64,000 nt of DNA from Mediterraneibacter butyricigenes. Its GTDB lineage: Bacteria; Bacillota; Clostridia; Lachnospirales; Lachnospiraceae. Position numbers and translations under genes: made by a program. The stretch covers positions 1,364,001-1,428,000 of the forward strand of contig NZ_BHGK01000001.1 in the NCBI RefSeq assembly GCF_003574295.1. Reading direction: 5' to 3'. Positions 42,068 through 51,274 of the stretch are shown piece after piece; position 1 is the stretch's first letter, and every line of letters begins with the position of its first letter. The notes under the pieces are model-generated. The model made no database searches and had not been told where the DNA came from. It saw only the letters and a list, made by a program, of their open reading frames with translations.

Positions 42068-43318
42068 CTAACCTGAAAAGTATCCATGTGGATGTACTGT
42101 GTGTTCTTCTTTTGCATTGACTGCCGACAGAATCCTGTCCCGGTACATGAGTCCCCTCTGGATACTGTAAAATCCAAATCTTCTGCGTATCTCATCCACC
42201 GCTGAATCCATCTTCATCTGCTTTTCACGCTTCTCCACACTTGAGAACAAATCAATCTGTTCCCAATAATTATCTGTTACTAAGTCTGCACCTCGGACAC
42301 CAACACTGCGGATTGGTTTGCTCCAGTTATAGTTTTCCTTAAATATCTGATAAGCATATGCAGCTATCTCTCCGGTGATATTAGTTGCATGGTCAATCTT
42401 TTTCTGACGGGTAAAAGAGAATAACTCATTATCCCTGACACTTATCTCAACCACTCTGCACCTGAATCCATTCTCACGTAGTCTTGCTGCAACACTCTCA
42501 GCCAGAATATAAAGAACAATCTTTACATCCTCATCACATACTAAATCCTTTGGTGTCGTTGTGCTGTTTCCTACCGATTTGATTGGAGCGTGGGTATTCT
42601 CCAGCTTGACAGGTGAATCATCATAGCCATTAGCAAACGACCATAAGATACTGCCTATCTTTCCAAGGTGACTGTTAAGCACATCTTCATCTGCTCTTGC
42701 AAGATCACCTATAGTTTTGATACCAAATAATGCAAGCTTTCTGTTCGTACTTTTGCCAACGTATAAAAGATCTGCCACCGGAAGTGACCATGCCTTCTGC
42801 TTAAACTCACTCTTATACATAGTTGTGATTGCATCAGGCTTCTTATAATCAGAACCAAGCTTTGCAAATATCTTATTGAAAGAAACACCAACACTTACTG
42901 TGATGCCAAGCTCTGACTTCATTCTCCTGCTGATTTCCTGTGCAATGAGCAATCCATCTCCTTTAAGAGAACTGCTCCCTGTCACATCAAGCCAGCACTC
43001 ATCAATTCCATATGGCTCCTGTCTGTCCGTATATTCTGCATATATCTCATGAGCCATTCTTGAGAACCGAAGATATAAGTCCATTCTTGGTGATACAAAT
43101 GTTATGTCCGGACAGACCTGCTTTGCCTGCCAGAGTGCCATTCCTGTTTTCACACCGTACTTCTTGGCAATATGGTCGGCTGTTAAGACAATCCCATGTC
43201 TTGCCTCCGGGTCACCGCCTACTGCCAGTGGCTTTCCTGCAAGCTCCGGATGATGCAGATGCTCAATCGAAGCATAGCAACAGTTGATATCTGAATGAAG
43301 TATTACCCTGTCTCCCAT
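42068..43318 (-). CDS. Y-family DNA polymerase (DinB/UmuC-like)
   Basis: A 416-residue translesion polymerase. The catalytic palm has VILHSDINCCYASIEHLHHP (first Asp near 9), GIDECWLDVTGSS (Asp-Glu near 106) and SVGVSFNKIFAKLGSDYKKP (near 145); a helix-hairpin-helix is in IKTIGDLARADED, and a little-finger domain follows. The ATG at 43318 lies eight bases after AGGAGG, better than an ATG six codons upstream. Expression is probably controlled through the palindromic operator just upstream of its -35 box. Confidence 0.9.
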   Translation of the reverse strand: MGDRVILHSDINCCYASIEHLHHPELAGKPLAVGGDPEARHGIVLTADHIAKKYGVKTGMALWQAKQVCPDITFVSPRMDLYLRFSRMAHEIYAEYTDRQEPYGIDECWLDVTGSSSLKGDGLLIAQEISRRMKSELGITVSVGVSFNKIFAKLGSDYKKPDAITTMYKSEFKQKAWSLPVADLLYVGKSTNRKLALFGIKTIGDLARADEDVLNSHLGKIGSILWSFANGYDDSPVKLENTHAPIKSVGNSTTTPKDLVCDEDVKIVLYILAESVAARLRENGFRCRVVEISVRDNELFSFTRQKKIDHATNITGEIAAYAYQIFKENYNWSKPIRSVGVRGADLVTDNYWEQIDLFSSVEKREKQMKMDSAVDEIRRRFGFYSIQRGLMYRDRILSAVNAKEEHTVHPHGYFSG

Positions 43319-43397
43319 CTGCATAACCTCCTGCATTTAATCTGTCACTACCATAACCTTTAGTCCAAGTATATGAGTAATGTTTCTTACAGGGCAT

Positions 43398-43498
43398 AGT
43401 ATAACCCCAAGAATAATCGACTGTCAACGGACACATGTGTCCTTTTTCTCATTATATTGGATTTTTAACTTGAATAATTGGCACTATTGCTATATACT
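43398..43498. promoter_or_regulatory. Divergent promoters with a palindromic operator
   Basis: Minus-strand promoter: TTGACA (43422-43427), 18-base spacer, TATACT (43398-43403), driving the polymerase operon. Plus-strand promoter: TTGAAT (43470-43475), 17-base spacer, TATACT (43493-43498), driving the S24 repressor. Between them GGACACATGTGTCC (43429-43442), a perfect 14-base palindrome, abuts the -35 box of the polymerase promoter. A half-site GGACACAT recurs near 44308, upstream of the HTH gene at 44373. Confidence 0.82.
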
Positions 43499-43553
43499 AT
43501 GGAGTGAAAAGAGACATTTGAAATCAACAAAATGAAAGAAAAGAGGCGTATGT

Positions 43554-44288
43554 ATGTACTCAATCGGAGAAATCATTTCATCATATAGAAAAAAGAAAGG
43601 CTTGCTCCAACAGGATCTCGCTGATGAACTGGCAAAGGAAGGCATTACCATTTCCTATAAAGCCATATCCAACTGGGAGAGAAATCTTGCTGAACCAAGC
43701 GTTACCATATTTTACAAAGTGTGTAGAATCCTTGGTATTACTAACATGTATGAAGCATATTTTGGAGTAAATCCTGCTGATCCTTTTTCATCACTTACAG
43801 ATGAAGGCAGGGAAAAAGCTATGGATTATATTAATCTGCTCCACGCATCCGGAATGTATGAAAAGCAGACTGCTAAGATAATTCCATTCCGAAGCATTGA
43901 TATTTTTGAAAATGCTGTATCAGCCGGAACCGGTAACTTCCTTGTAGACGGACCGAAAGAGACTGTATGTATAGATGAATCTATCTTACCGGAAGATACT
44001 ACTTTCGGTGTCCGTATTAGTGGTGACAGTATGGAACCTGAATTCCACGATGGTCAGATTGCATGGGTATTACAGCAGGAATCTGTTGCTAATGGAGAAA
44101 TCGGTATCTTCGCTCTAAACGGAGAAGCCTATATTAAAAAATTGCAAAACGATACAGACGGAATCTTCCTTATCTCGCTTAATGAAAAGTATGCACCTAT
44201 CAAGGTTAGTGAAAATGACCGCTTAGACATATTTGGAAAAGTTCTTGGAAAATCTGATGCTTCTGCTATTACAGGGCATTGCCGATAA
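43554..44288 (+). CDS. CI-type repressor with S24 self-cleaving domain
   Basis: A 244-residue regulator. An XRE helix-turn-helix occupies residues 1-65 (IGEIISSYRKKKGLLQQDLA, then SYKAISNWERNLAEPSVTIF). The C-terminal S24 peptidase has the Ser in VRISGDSMEPEFHDGQIAWV (near 165) and the Lys in NGEAYIKKLQ (near 200). A cleavage site is expected near the Ala-Gly pair (AVSAGTGN, near 127). RecA-stimulated self-cleavage would relieve repression on DNA damage. It is divergent from the polymerase operon and the natural candidate to bind the 14-base palindrome. Confidence 0.9.
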   Translation: MYSIGEIISSYRKKKGLLQQDLADELAKEGITISYKAISNWERNLAEPSVTIFYKVCRILGITNMYEAYFGVNPADPFSSLTDEGREKAMDYINLLHASGMYEKQTAKIIPFRSIDIFENAVSAGTGNFLVDGPKETVCIDESILPEDTTFGVRISGDSMEPEFHDGQIAWVLQQESVANGEIGIFALNGEAYIKKLQNDTDGIFLISLNEKYAPIKVSENDRLDIFGKVLGKSDASAITGHCR

Positions 44289-44308
44289 AATTGCAAGTCC
44301 TTTTTATC
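44281..44308 (+). terminator. Hairpin after the S24 repressor
   Basis: CCGATAAA pairs with TTTATCGG around a 12-base loop, starting at the stop codon. The T-rich 3' arm suggests a weak terminator. Confidence 0.45.
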
Positions 44309-44372
44309 GGACACATCATTTTGCATAATTGACAATAAGAAAATATCTATAGAACTGAAAGAAGGGATTTTT

Positions 44373-44573
44373 ATGGCGGTTACCAATAATATCCGAGAAA
44401 TCCGAGAACAGCGTGGCATTTACCAGGATGACCTTGCCGCTGCTATCGGATACAGCACCAAAACTGTCGGCAGGATAGAGCGTGGGGACAGCACCCCCTC
44501 CGCCGAGTTTATGCTTAGGATTTCAAAATACTTTAATATGCTGGTGGAAGATGTCTTCCATGTGGAAGATTGA
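44373..44573 (+). CDS. Small XRE-family regulator
   Basis: A 66-residue protein consisting only of a Cro/CI helix-turn-helix (NNIREIREQRGIYQDDLAAA, then GYSTKTVGRIERGDSTPSAE) and a final helix ending in VEDVFHVED. AAAGAAGGG precedes the ATG. A TTGACA box lies near 44331, and a GGACACAT half-site lies upstream. Such single-domain proteins often regulate toxin-antitoxin or conjugation genes. Confidence 0.8.
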   Translation: MAVTNNIREIREQRGIYQDDLAAAIGYSTKTVGRIERGDSTPSAEFMLRISKYFNMLVEDVFHVED

Positions 44574-44611
44574 GCTGGGTATTATGCCCAACTCATCTTC
44601 TCAGCTCTGCA

Positions 44612-44668
44612 AACTGAAATTGAACTAAATCGCTGTGCAATGGCCTGCGAAGGCTGTGGCACAGTTTT
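44612..44668. repeat. Palindromic repeat, degenerate copy
   Basis: Contains TTGAACTAAATCGCTG, then TGGCCTGCGAAGGCTGTGG, matching the larger palindrome at 55082-55157, but its 3' arm is decayed after GCACAG. Confidence 0.7.
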
Positions 44669-44759
44669 CTCTTTAACTTAAAAAGGCAGTAGATAATGAG
44701 CACTAAAAGTAGTATTGTTAAATCACCACAAAATAACAATCAAACAGGATCATCATTAA

Positions 44760-44871
44760 CACTGCCATGAATAGAATAACACCAGAATCTCTTTTTCTCA
44801 AGAGGGTATCTTTAATACGTGAACCTCCATGATGGCAGTGACTCATTAACGTTACTAGTATCATGGAGGTT
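44760..44871 (+). promoter_or_regulatory. Leader with two mutually exclusive hairpins before an integrase fragment
   Basis: CACTGCCAT (44760-44768) is complementary to ATGGCAGTG (44832-44840). AACCTCCATGAT (44822-44833) is complementary to ATCATGGAGGTT (44860-44871), which contains the Shine-Dalgarno GGAGG of the next ORF. The two pairings compete at 44832-44833 and neighbouring bases, so the first could free the ribosome-binding site. The rest of 44574-44759 has no gene. Confidence 0.5.
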
Positions 44872-44875
44872 TATT

Positions 44876-45015
44876 ATGTACGAAAAATATTTTAACAAGC
44901 TCAGAGAGGAATGCCTGATTCGTAACAGGTCCTCCCGAACTGCAGATACCTATATCAACAACATACGTCACTTTATGAAGTGGACAGGCTATAAATCAAT
45001 GGAAGATTTCTTCTC
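44876..45015 (+). pseudogene. Tyrosine recombinase, N-terminal fragment
   Basis: From the ATG after ATGGAGG, about 46 residues form a phage-integrase SAM-like N-terminus (KYFNKLREECLIRNRSSRTA, then DTYINNIRHFMKWTGYKSME). The homology stops near 45012, where G+C-rich cassette sequence begins, and the remaining frame runs into that cassette's terminator. The rest of the recombinase is absent. Confidence 0.7.
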
Positions 45016-45026
45016 CAGTCCAAGCG

Positions 45027-45062
45027 AAAGGGCGATGACGGCAATGTCCGTCACCGCCCTTT
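45027..45062 (-). terminator. Terminator of the surface-protein operon
   Basis: GGGCGGTGACGG-acattg-CCGTCATCGCCC followed by TTT on the minus strand, 22 bases after the surface-protein stop codon. Confidence 0.8.
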
Positions 45063-45083
45063 GCTCAAAGGTTCGCAGCTGAT

Positions 45084-48000
45084 TTATTCAGCGTTTTCTT
45101 TCTTCTTTTTGCTGTAAACGGTGATGCCGATCACTACGCCGCCGCAGACAAACAGCAGTGCGATCCAGAGGATCATATTGCTGTTGTCACCGGTCTGCGG
45201 AGAATCCGAATCGGTCGGCTTGCCCGGCTCAGTCGGTGTTCCGGTAGCCGGAATCTCAACTGCCGCCTTCTTGTAGCCGCAAACCCTGCACTCCTCATGC
45301 TTGGAGCCCTTTTGCGTTGCGGTCGCTTCCTTGTCAACAACCCACTTGAAGTCGTGTGCCGCCTTATCGGCCTTATCTCCGCAAGAGCACTCATGCCAGT
45401 GGTTCGTAGCATCGTTCTTCCACTCGCTGCCGTAGCTGTGAGTATGCTCGCCGCCGGTTGCCGGGATAGTTTCGATTGTCATCGTATAACCGCAGACGGT
45501 GCATTTCTTATGCTTTGTGCCGCTTGTGGTAGCTGTTGCCGGGGTATCGATGATCCATTCGCCGGCGGTATGCGCTGCTGTATCTTTCTTATCGCCGCAG
45601 GAGCACTCATGCCAGTGGTTGTCGGCATCGTTCTTCCACTCGCTGCCGTAGCTGTGAGTATGCTCACCGCCGCCGGTTGCCGGGATAGTTTCGGTTGCCA
45701 TCGTATAACCGCAGACGGTGCATTCCTTATGCTTTGAGCCGTCGGTTGTAGCAGTTGCCGGGGTGTCGATGATCCATTCGCCGGCGGTATGCGCTGCTGT
45801 ATCTTTCTTATCGCCGCAGGAGCACTCATGCCAATGGTTGTCGGCATCGTTCTTCCACTCGCTGCCGTAGCTGTGAGTATGCTCACCGCCGCCGGTTGCC
45901 GGGATAGTTTCGGTTGCCATCGTATAACCGCAGACGGTGCATTCCTTATGCTTTGAGCCGTCGGTTGTAGCAGTTGCCTGGGTGTCGATAATCCATTCGC
46001 CGGCGGTATGCGCTGCTGTATCTTTCTTATCGCCGCAGGAGCACTCATGCCAGTGGTTGTCGGCATCGTTCTTCCACTCGCTGCCGTAGCTGTGAGTATG
46101 CTCACCGCCGCCGGTTGCCGGGATAGTTTCGGTTGCCATCGTATAACCGCAGACGGTGCATTCCTTATGCTTTGAGCCGCTTGTGGTAGCTGTTGCCGGA
46201 GTGTCGATAATCCATTCGCCGGCGGTATGCGCCGCCTTGCTGCCCTCGATGATCACGCCGCAGCCGACAACGGTGCACTCTTTCCAGTGATCGGTATTAT
46301 CGGACTTCCAGTCGGAAGCGCTATGACCTGTTGCCGCAAGGATTACGCTTGTCTTGTCGGTAATTTCGGATGCACCGGTTGCATCCTCAAACCACTTGTC
46401 ACAGCCGTCGCAGGTGTAATATGCCGTGTTGCCTTTCTCCGTGCAAGTAGGAGCCTTTGCGGGAACGAGGGTCAGATTGTGCGTATGCGGTACGGTCTTG
46501 TCATATCCGCAGGTGTCGCAGATGTTATCGCTACCGTAATCGTGAGCCGCCTCGTCCTTCTTTTCGTGGCAACGAGAGCATTCTTTCCAATGATTGTCTG
46601 TGTCCTTGCTCCAATCGCTTGCCCATGCGTGCCCGAGCTGTGTACCTGCTGCTGTAAAGGTTTCTGTTGTGCTGATCTCTCCGCAGGAGCAGCTCTTGAA
46701 ATATACTGCATCGTTGGTGCAGTCGGCAGCCGACTTGAGGGTTTCCGGCTTCTGAATTTCCTGATCGTAGGTATGGGTATGGGGAATTGTGTAGGTCGCT
46801 TTCACGCTGACTTCACTGTCAGGCATTATGAAAGTAGTGGTTTCACTGTTCGCATCTTCAAGAGTAGTGTTGCCGCTTTCTACTACCCACTTATCAAACA
46901 CCTTACCGTCAGGAGCCGCATTTGCGGTCAGAGTAATGGTTGTGCCTTGCGCCGCTTTACTGATTTCGCTTCCTGCACCGATTGTCGCTTTGCCGTCCGT
47001 TACGATGACGGAATACTCTTTACTCTCCCAGATTGCATAGAAGGTAGTATCCGAGTTTACTTCATAGGTCGTACCGGAAATAACCGAACCGTCGGCACCG
47101 GTTGACCAGCCCTTAAATTGCTTTCCTTCCGGTTCGGTAAAACCGCAGGCTGGCAGGGTGTAGCTGCCGGAAACGCCGGTGACATCTGCCATTGTGCCGC
47201 CGCCACCGTTGGCATTGAATCTGACGGTATACTCGTCAGGTGCAGGAGGTGCGTCCTCCCACAGCGCCTTGACTGTGATGTCAGCGGTGACGGTCACAGG
47301 GGCGTTCACCGGATACTCCGTACCGTCGATCTCCCATGCCTTGAACTGCTTTCCTTCGGGCGCAATAAACTCGCACTCCGGCAGAGAATACTCGCTGCCG
47401 CGCAATACCTTCTTGGCGGGCATTGCGGTGGTGACCTCCTCCGGCAAATCCTCGGGTTCGGAGCCGCCGTTCGCCTCAAAAGTGATGGTATGCTCGTTGC
47501 TCTTTTCAAACGTTGCAGTTATGGTGACGTTTTCCTCCGGCTGGGCGAAGGTATAGGTATCATCCTCAACTGCAAAGCTGGCGGGAGTACCGTTGATGGA
47601 CAGCGTACTGAGCATATAGCCCTCATTGGGTGCAATGGAGAGCATGACAAGGTCGTCCTTGCAGAACAGGGGCGTGCCGTCCTCGGCGGTTTCTGTGGCA
47701 TTCACCACCGTGACTGTGCCGTTTTCACTGCTTGCAGCCGTTACCCTGTACTGCGGTGCACCAGCCACCGTTACCTCTACCGTAACCGTCTGCAAGGCTT
47801 CCTGCTCCGGTGGGACGACAATGTCCATGCCCGACAGGTCAAGCGTTCCGTTCACGGTAAAGTGCTGCTCCTGTTTGGCCGCTGGAACATAGTCCGCCGC
47901 CTCGTCCCATTTGACCGGAACCGAAACGCTCTGATTCCCACTGGCCGCCGTCCGGACGGTGACCGTGGCAGGCAGCGATTCAGACAGCACCGCGCCATGC

Positions 48001-50810
48001 GGGAGCTTCTGCTCGTCGAGCGTATCGACATGGGCCAGCGTGTTCCAGCGGACCTTGTTTTTCAGATAGAAAATCGTATTTCCACAGGAGTCTCTGATAT
48101 AAATATTGTGGTAGACATTGTCGTCCATGTCCGCCGGGATCGTATAAATGCCGTTTTCATCCGGCTTCAGAACCGTTTGGCCGTCCTGCACCGTAACCGG
48201 CGTCTCGTCATGCACCTTGAACTGCAAATTGCCCCAGTAGGTCGTGCCTTCCACCGCGGCTGTGCTCGAATTGGCTTTGCCTTTCAGCTCCTTGCCGGAG
48301 GGATGCACTGTGGCCGCCGGATCTGAGCAGTCCAGTATGAGCTTCGGGGAGGAGACGTATTTCGTCCCCACCTCATTTGTAGCCTTGGCGTAGACATACC
48401 ACTCGCCATGGTAGTCCTCAAAGGAGGGACCTATGAGGGTAAGACTCCAAGATTCCGAATTGTATTTATACCATTTAATGCTGCCTTTGTCATCCAGCTC
48501 CTTCAGCTCATTTAGTGTATAGCGCGTGGCCGTTTCAAAATAGTAGCTGGTTTCGTCAGATGAAATCCCAAGACTCACAGCATAGCCCTCTCCGTACTTG
48601 TCTACCGGATCGACATAGCAGAATTCATCCGGCGCATCCGCACGATAGTCCCAAAAGCTTTTGTTTCCTACACGAACCGTCAGCGTAGGCAGTTCCGTTT
48701 TCGGGATCACCAGCAAAAACTTCCGGTTCGAGTTGATGATGCCGAAGTTATAGTCATTATTCTCCCCGCGGCTTATTTTGATGTCCTCGTTATCCCAGTC
48801 GACAAAATAGGCTTCCTTCGGCAGATGATCGAACGGCAGTTCCAGTTCAGACCCGTGCGGCACGCCAAGGTGGAGGATCGTGCTGCTCGGGTCGTTTCTG
48901 TCACTCAGGATCAGGACCCGGTGCCTTCTGTACAGAGTTATCTTTGTTGTGGTGCTGTTGCCCGCATTGTCCGTAACGACGACCTCATACACAAGTCCTT
49001 CGTCATTGTTGCCGCCTTCCGGCGCGGTCAGCTGATAAGCCTGTCCGGTCTGCACGGTCTGCTCCTCACCGTTGATCGTCACAGACTTGATGCCAGAGGA
49101 CACCTCCTTGTCTCTCACCGGGTCGCTGACTGTGAAGCTGATCGTACCGGGCTGCCCGTCGTCGGTGTCGTCGGCGGTATACTCCATTCCATTCGCAATT
49201 CCCTCGGTCACCGGAGGCGTGGTGTCCTTCGCCAACACAACCCCGCATACGGTGCACTTCTTTTCCTGGTTTTCCCACTCTCCGGGAATATGCTCACCGT
49301 CCGGTACAGGTCCACGCTCTAGCGGATTCCGGGCCGGGCAGCGTGTGCATCCCCAGACATGACAGCCATTCCGGTTTTTCCAGCCGTAGGTATGGTTTCC
49401 CTCGCAGGAGGTCTCCATCATTTTCACATCAAGATCAGTTATCGCCCATCCGTAGTTCTGCGTGTATGGCAGAGTCAGCAGCGACAGGTCAATCATTCCG
49501 TCGCTGTCCGGAATCAGGAAATCAGTGAGATGCATGAAGTAGCTCGGTTTCCCATCCGTTCTGAGCGCGTGACCGTTAGCCGTCAGCATGACGATCTTTC
49601 CATTCTTTGAGCCGACCTTTATCCGGTCGTTCGTCGCGATTGACGGATCCGCCACGAGCTGCTCCGGTTTGTAAACAATGTCGCCGTAGCCGACAGCCGC
49701 TGCGTCCGAGCCGTTGCTGCGGTAATTGGTCGACAGATTCAGAGTGGCGTCGGTAAGGGTTATGTCCATTCCGCGGCACCAGCGACCGCCGCCTATCGCC
49801 GCTCCGTAGTGTCCTGTCGCCGTCACAACGCCGCCCGTCACCGTGATATTACGGGCGGGGACATACTGCCCACCGCCGATACCCGCGCCGTTGTAGCCGC
49901 CTTTGGTCGTGACCGTGCCGCCGGAAATGTAAATGTCGTGGGCGGCGTTGATGCCATTCATATCCTGCTCTGTTTTCCAGCAGCCGCCGCCGATACCAGC
50001 GCCTCCCTCACCGCCTTGAGCGCTGACTGTGCCACCATAAATATAGATCTCACTGCCGCGCCCCTCATAACTGCCGCCAATACCGGAAGCAAATCTGCCG
50101 CCGGTGGCTTGTATCGTACCGGAGTAGAAATACAGCTTCTCACCGGCACCTCCCCGACCGGCACCGATACCAGCACCGTTTCTGCCGCCGATGGCCGCTA
50201 TGGTGCCGCCCCAGTAGTCAGGATTGCTCCGAGAGCCAAAGTGCATATTCACGCCGTGACCGTACATATCCAGGTTGAACAGACTTTCTGCGATATTCCG
50301 GGTCGCATAGCTGCCGCCGATGCCCGCCGCTTTGTTGCCGCCCTTGCAGGTCACCGTGGTGCCTGTGCGCGCCAGAACATAAAGCTGACCCTCGCTGCGG
50401 TTTTTCTGTATTGCCGCGCGGCCGTCGGCGCCTTGCAGGGAGCTGTTCTTGCCGATGAAATACAGATAAGCTGAAGCCTTCTTATTTAATTCAATAGCCG
50501 GCCCCTTGGAACTGGGACTCCTCTCGATATTTACGCCGTCAATAAATATGTGGGGCGCAGCTTTGTCTCCCTTGATGAAGATCTTCCAATTCCATGTCCA
50601 TGTGTCCCTCTCCTTGTCGGGAACGGACGAGTAGATGTAGTAGCTCCGACTGTCCTTAATGGTGATGTCCGATGTCCGGTTGTACACGTCAATGCTCACG
50701 TCGTACTTCGGGACGGTGTCCATCGGCCCGTCCGCCGCCGATACGGTCGTCGGCAAAAGGCCAAGCACCATGCAGCACAGCAGCAGGACGCTGAGTATTC
50801 GTTTCTTCAT
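45084..50810 (-). CDS. Giant sortase-anchored repeat surface protein (1908 residues)
   Basis: The start at 50810 follows GGAGGAG; a longer ORF to 51089 lies in the upstream gene. Residues 1-25 are a signal peptide (KKRILSVLLLCCMVLGLLP). Residues about 120-355 contain repeated GAGIGGG strands (IYGGTVSAQGGEGGAGIGGG type), suggesting a beta-helix. A Cys cluster lies near 465-500, Ig-like segments follow, then InlB/Flg_new-type repeats near 1100-1260 (TFEANGG; RFNANGG; KQFKAWE; KQFKGWS). Four 73-residue Cys/His/Trp repeats (HWHECSCGDKKDTAAH; KHKECTVCGYTM) span about 1520-1810. The end has SPQTG, a hydrophobic helix and a KKKK tail, a sortase signal. Likely an adhesin. Confidence 0.88.
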   Translation of the reverse strand: MKKRILSVLLLCCMVLGLLPTTVSAADGPMDTVPKYDVSIDVYNRTSDITIKDSRSYYIYSSVPDKERDTWTWNWKIFIKGDKAAPHIFIDGVNIERSPSSKGPAIELNKKASAYLYFIGKNSSLQGADGRAAIQKNRSEGQLYVLARTGTTVTCKGGNKAAGIGGSYATRNIAESLFNLDMYGHGVNMHFGSRSNPDYWGGTIAAIGGRNGAGIGAGRGGAGEKLYFYSGTIQATGGRFASGIGGSYEGRGSEIYIYGGTVSAQGGEGGAGIGGGCWKTEQDMNGINAAHDIYISGGTVTTKGGYNGAGIGGGQYVPARNITVTGGVVTATGHYGAAIGGGRWCRGMDITLTDATLNLSTNYRSNGSDAAAVGYGDIVYKPEQLVADPSIATNDRIKVGSKNGKIVMLTANGHALRTDGKPSYFMHLTDFLIPDSDGMIDLSLLTLPYTQNYGWAITDLDVKMMETSCEGNHTYGWKNRNGCHVWGCTRCPARNPLERGPVPDGEHIPGEWENQEKKCTVCGVVLAKDTTPPVTEGIANGMEYTADDTDDGQPGTISFTVSDPVRDKEVSSGIKSVTINGEEQTVQTGQAYQLTAPEGGNNDEGLVYEVVVTDNAGNSTTTKITLYRRHRVLILSDRNDPSSTILHLGVPHGSELELPFDHLPKEAYFVDWDNEDIKISRGENNDYNFGIINSNRKFLLVIPKTELPTLTVRVGNKSFWDYRADAPDEFCYVDPVDKYGEGYAVSLGISSDETSYYFETATRYTLNELKELDDKGSIKWYKYNSESWSLTLIGPSFEDYHGEWYVYAKATNEVGTKYVSSPKLILDCSDPAATVHPSGKELKGKANSSTAAVEGTTYWGNLQFKVHDETPVTVQDGQTVLKPDENGIYTIPADMDDNVYHNIYIRDSCGNTIFYLKNKVRWNTLAHVDTLDEQKLPHGAVLSESLPATVTVRTAASGNQSVSVPVKWDEAADYVPAAKQEQHFTVNGTLDLSGMDIVVPPEQEALQTVTVEVTVAGAPQYRVTAASSENGTVTVVNATETAEDGTPLFCKDDLVMLSIAPNEGYMLSTLSINGTPASFAVEDDTYTFAQPEENVTITATFEKSNEHTITFEANGGSEPEDLPEEVTTAMPAKKVLRGSEYSLPECEFIAPEGKQFKAWEIDGTEYPVNAPVTVTADITVKALWEDAPPAPDEYTVRFNANGGGGTMADVTGVSGSYTLPACGFTEPEGKQFKGWSTGADGSVISGTTYEVNSDTTFYAIWESKEYSVIVTDGKATIGAGSEISKAAQGTTITLTANAAPDGKVFDKWVVESGNTTLEDANSETTTFIMPDSEVSVKATYTIPHTHTYDQEIQKPETLKSAADCTNDAVYFKSCSCGEISTTETFTAAGTQLGHAWASDWSKDTDNHWKECSRCHEKKDEAAHDYGSDNICDTCGYDKTVPHTHNLTLVPAKAPTCTEKGNTAYYTCDGCDKWFEDATGASEITDKTSVILAATGHSASDWKSDNTDHWKECTVVGCGVIIEGSKAAHTAGEWIIDTPATATTSGSKHKECTVCGYTMATETIPATGGGEHTHSYGSEWKNDADNHWHECSCGDKKDTAAHTAGEWIIDTQATATTDGSKHKECTVCGYTMATETIPATGGGEHTHSYGSEWKNDADNHWHECSCGDKKDTAAHTAGEWIIDTPATATTDGSKHKECTVCGYTMATETIPATGGGEHTHSYGSEWKNDADNHWHECSCGDKKDTAAHTAGEWIIDTPATATTSGTKHKKCTVCGYTMTIETIPATGGEHTHSYGSEWKNDATNHWHECSCGDKADKAAHDFKWVVDKEATATQKGSKHEECRVCGYKKAAVEIPATGTPTEPGKPTDSDSPQTGDNSNMILWIALLFVCGGVVIGITVYSKKKKENAE
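45380..46240. repeat. 219-bp tandem repeats in the surface protein gene
   Basis: The string GTGAGTATGCTCACCGCC (or one-base variant) recurs at about 45436, 45655, 45874 and 46093, exactly 219 bases apart. The units are nearly identical, implying recent duplication or homogenisation. Each encodes a 73-residue module with four Cys and several His/Trp. Confidence 0.9.
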
Positions 50811-51160
50811 TGGCTTTTCTCCTCCTTTTCGTGTCGGGCGGGCTTGTCCGTCCCGTGTTTTTTCTGGTTTTCTCTGGTTCTGAGCCGGAAGCACAGTGCA
50901 GTGATAGCTGACGCTGCGGCAAAGGAAATAACGGCTACCAGCACATAGCCGCCTGCGTCCTCCCGCAGCAGCATTGTGCCGAACACGCCCTGTGCGGCGG
51001 TCTGTCCCCGCACTATAAGTGCGTCCGCTACCTTGGCAAGTGCCGTGAATAACATCAGGCACAAAGCAGATAGGCTTATTGCCTCGCACCGCTGCCTCCG
51101 GCGGGTGTTTTCCCGCACCCGCTGCTTGACGAGTGCGACCCGTCTTGCGGTATCATACAT
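50807..51160 (-). CDS. Two-helix membrane protein, paralog of 52558-52920
   Basis: A 117-residue protein. The start at 51160 follows GGAAAGGGGG. Residues 1-25 are basic, helix 1 spans about 26-48 (AISLSALCLMLFTALAKVAD), a short outer loop follows, helix 2 spans about 70-92 (GYVLVAVISFAAASAITALC), and the tail is charged. Its stop overlaps the surface-protein start by four bases. Layout and helix 2 (GYVLVAVISF, ITALCFRLR) match the protein encoded just after the sigma factor. Confidence 0.72.
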   Translation of the reverse strand: MYDTARRVALVKQRVRENTRRRQRCEAISLSALCLMLFTALAKVADALIVRGQTAAQGVFGTMLLREDAGGYVLVAVISFAAASAITALCFRLRTRENQKKHGTDKPARHEKEEKSQ

Positions 51161-51274
51161 ATTGTTTGAACCCCCTTTCCGGTTTGTCTGAAACTGTAAT
51201 AAAAACCCTTTCACTTATATAGGTACAAAAAATCGAAAAAACTCTCACCAAAAACGAAAAATTTTTTAAAAAAA
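51161..51274 (-). promoter_or_regulatory. Likely promoter region of the surface-protein operon
   Basis: Between the terminator of the PrsW operon and the two-helix gene lies an AT-rich stretch with, on the minus strand, TTTTTTGTACCTATATAAG about 70 bases before the start codon. No good sigma-A -35/-10 pair is visible, consistent with recognition by another sigma factor such as the cassette's own (inference). Confidence 0.35.

Noticed and set aside
45380-46240. CRISPR array
   Set aside because: The 219-bp units are contiguous coding repeats without spacers.
46227-48326. 292- and 402-codon plus-strand ORFs
   Set aside because: Antisense shadows of the surface protein gene, a side effect of its high G+C third positions.
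50811-51089. 93-residue extension of the surface protein
   Set aside because: It would place the signal peptide internally and overlaps the two-helix gene; GGAGGAG supports 50810.
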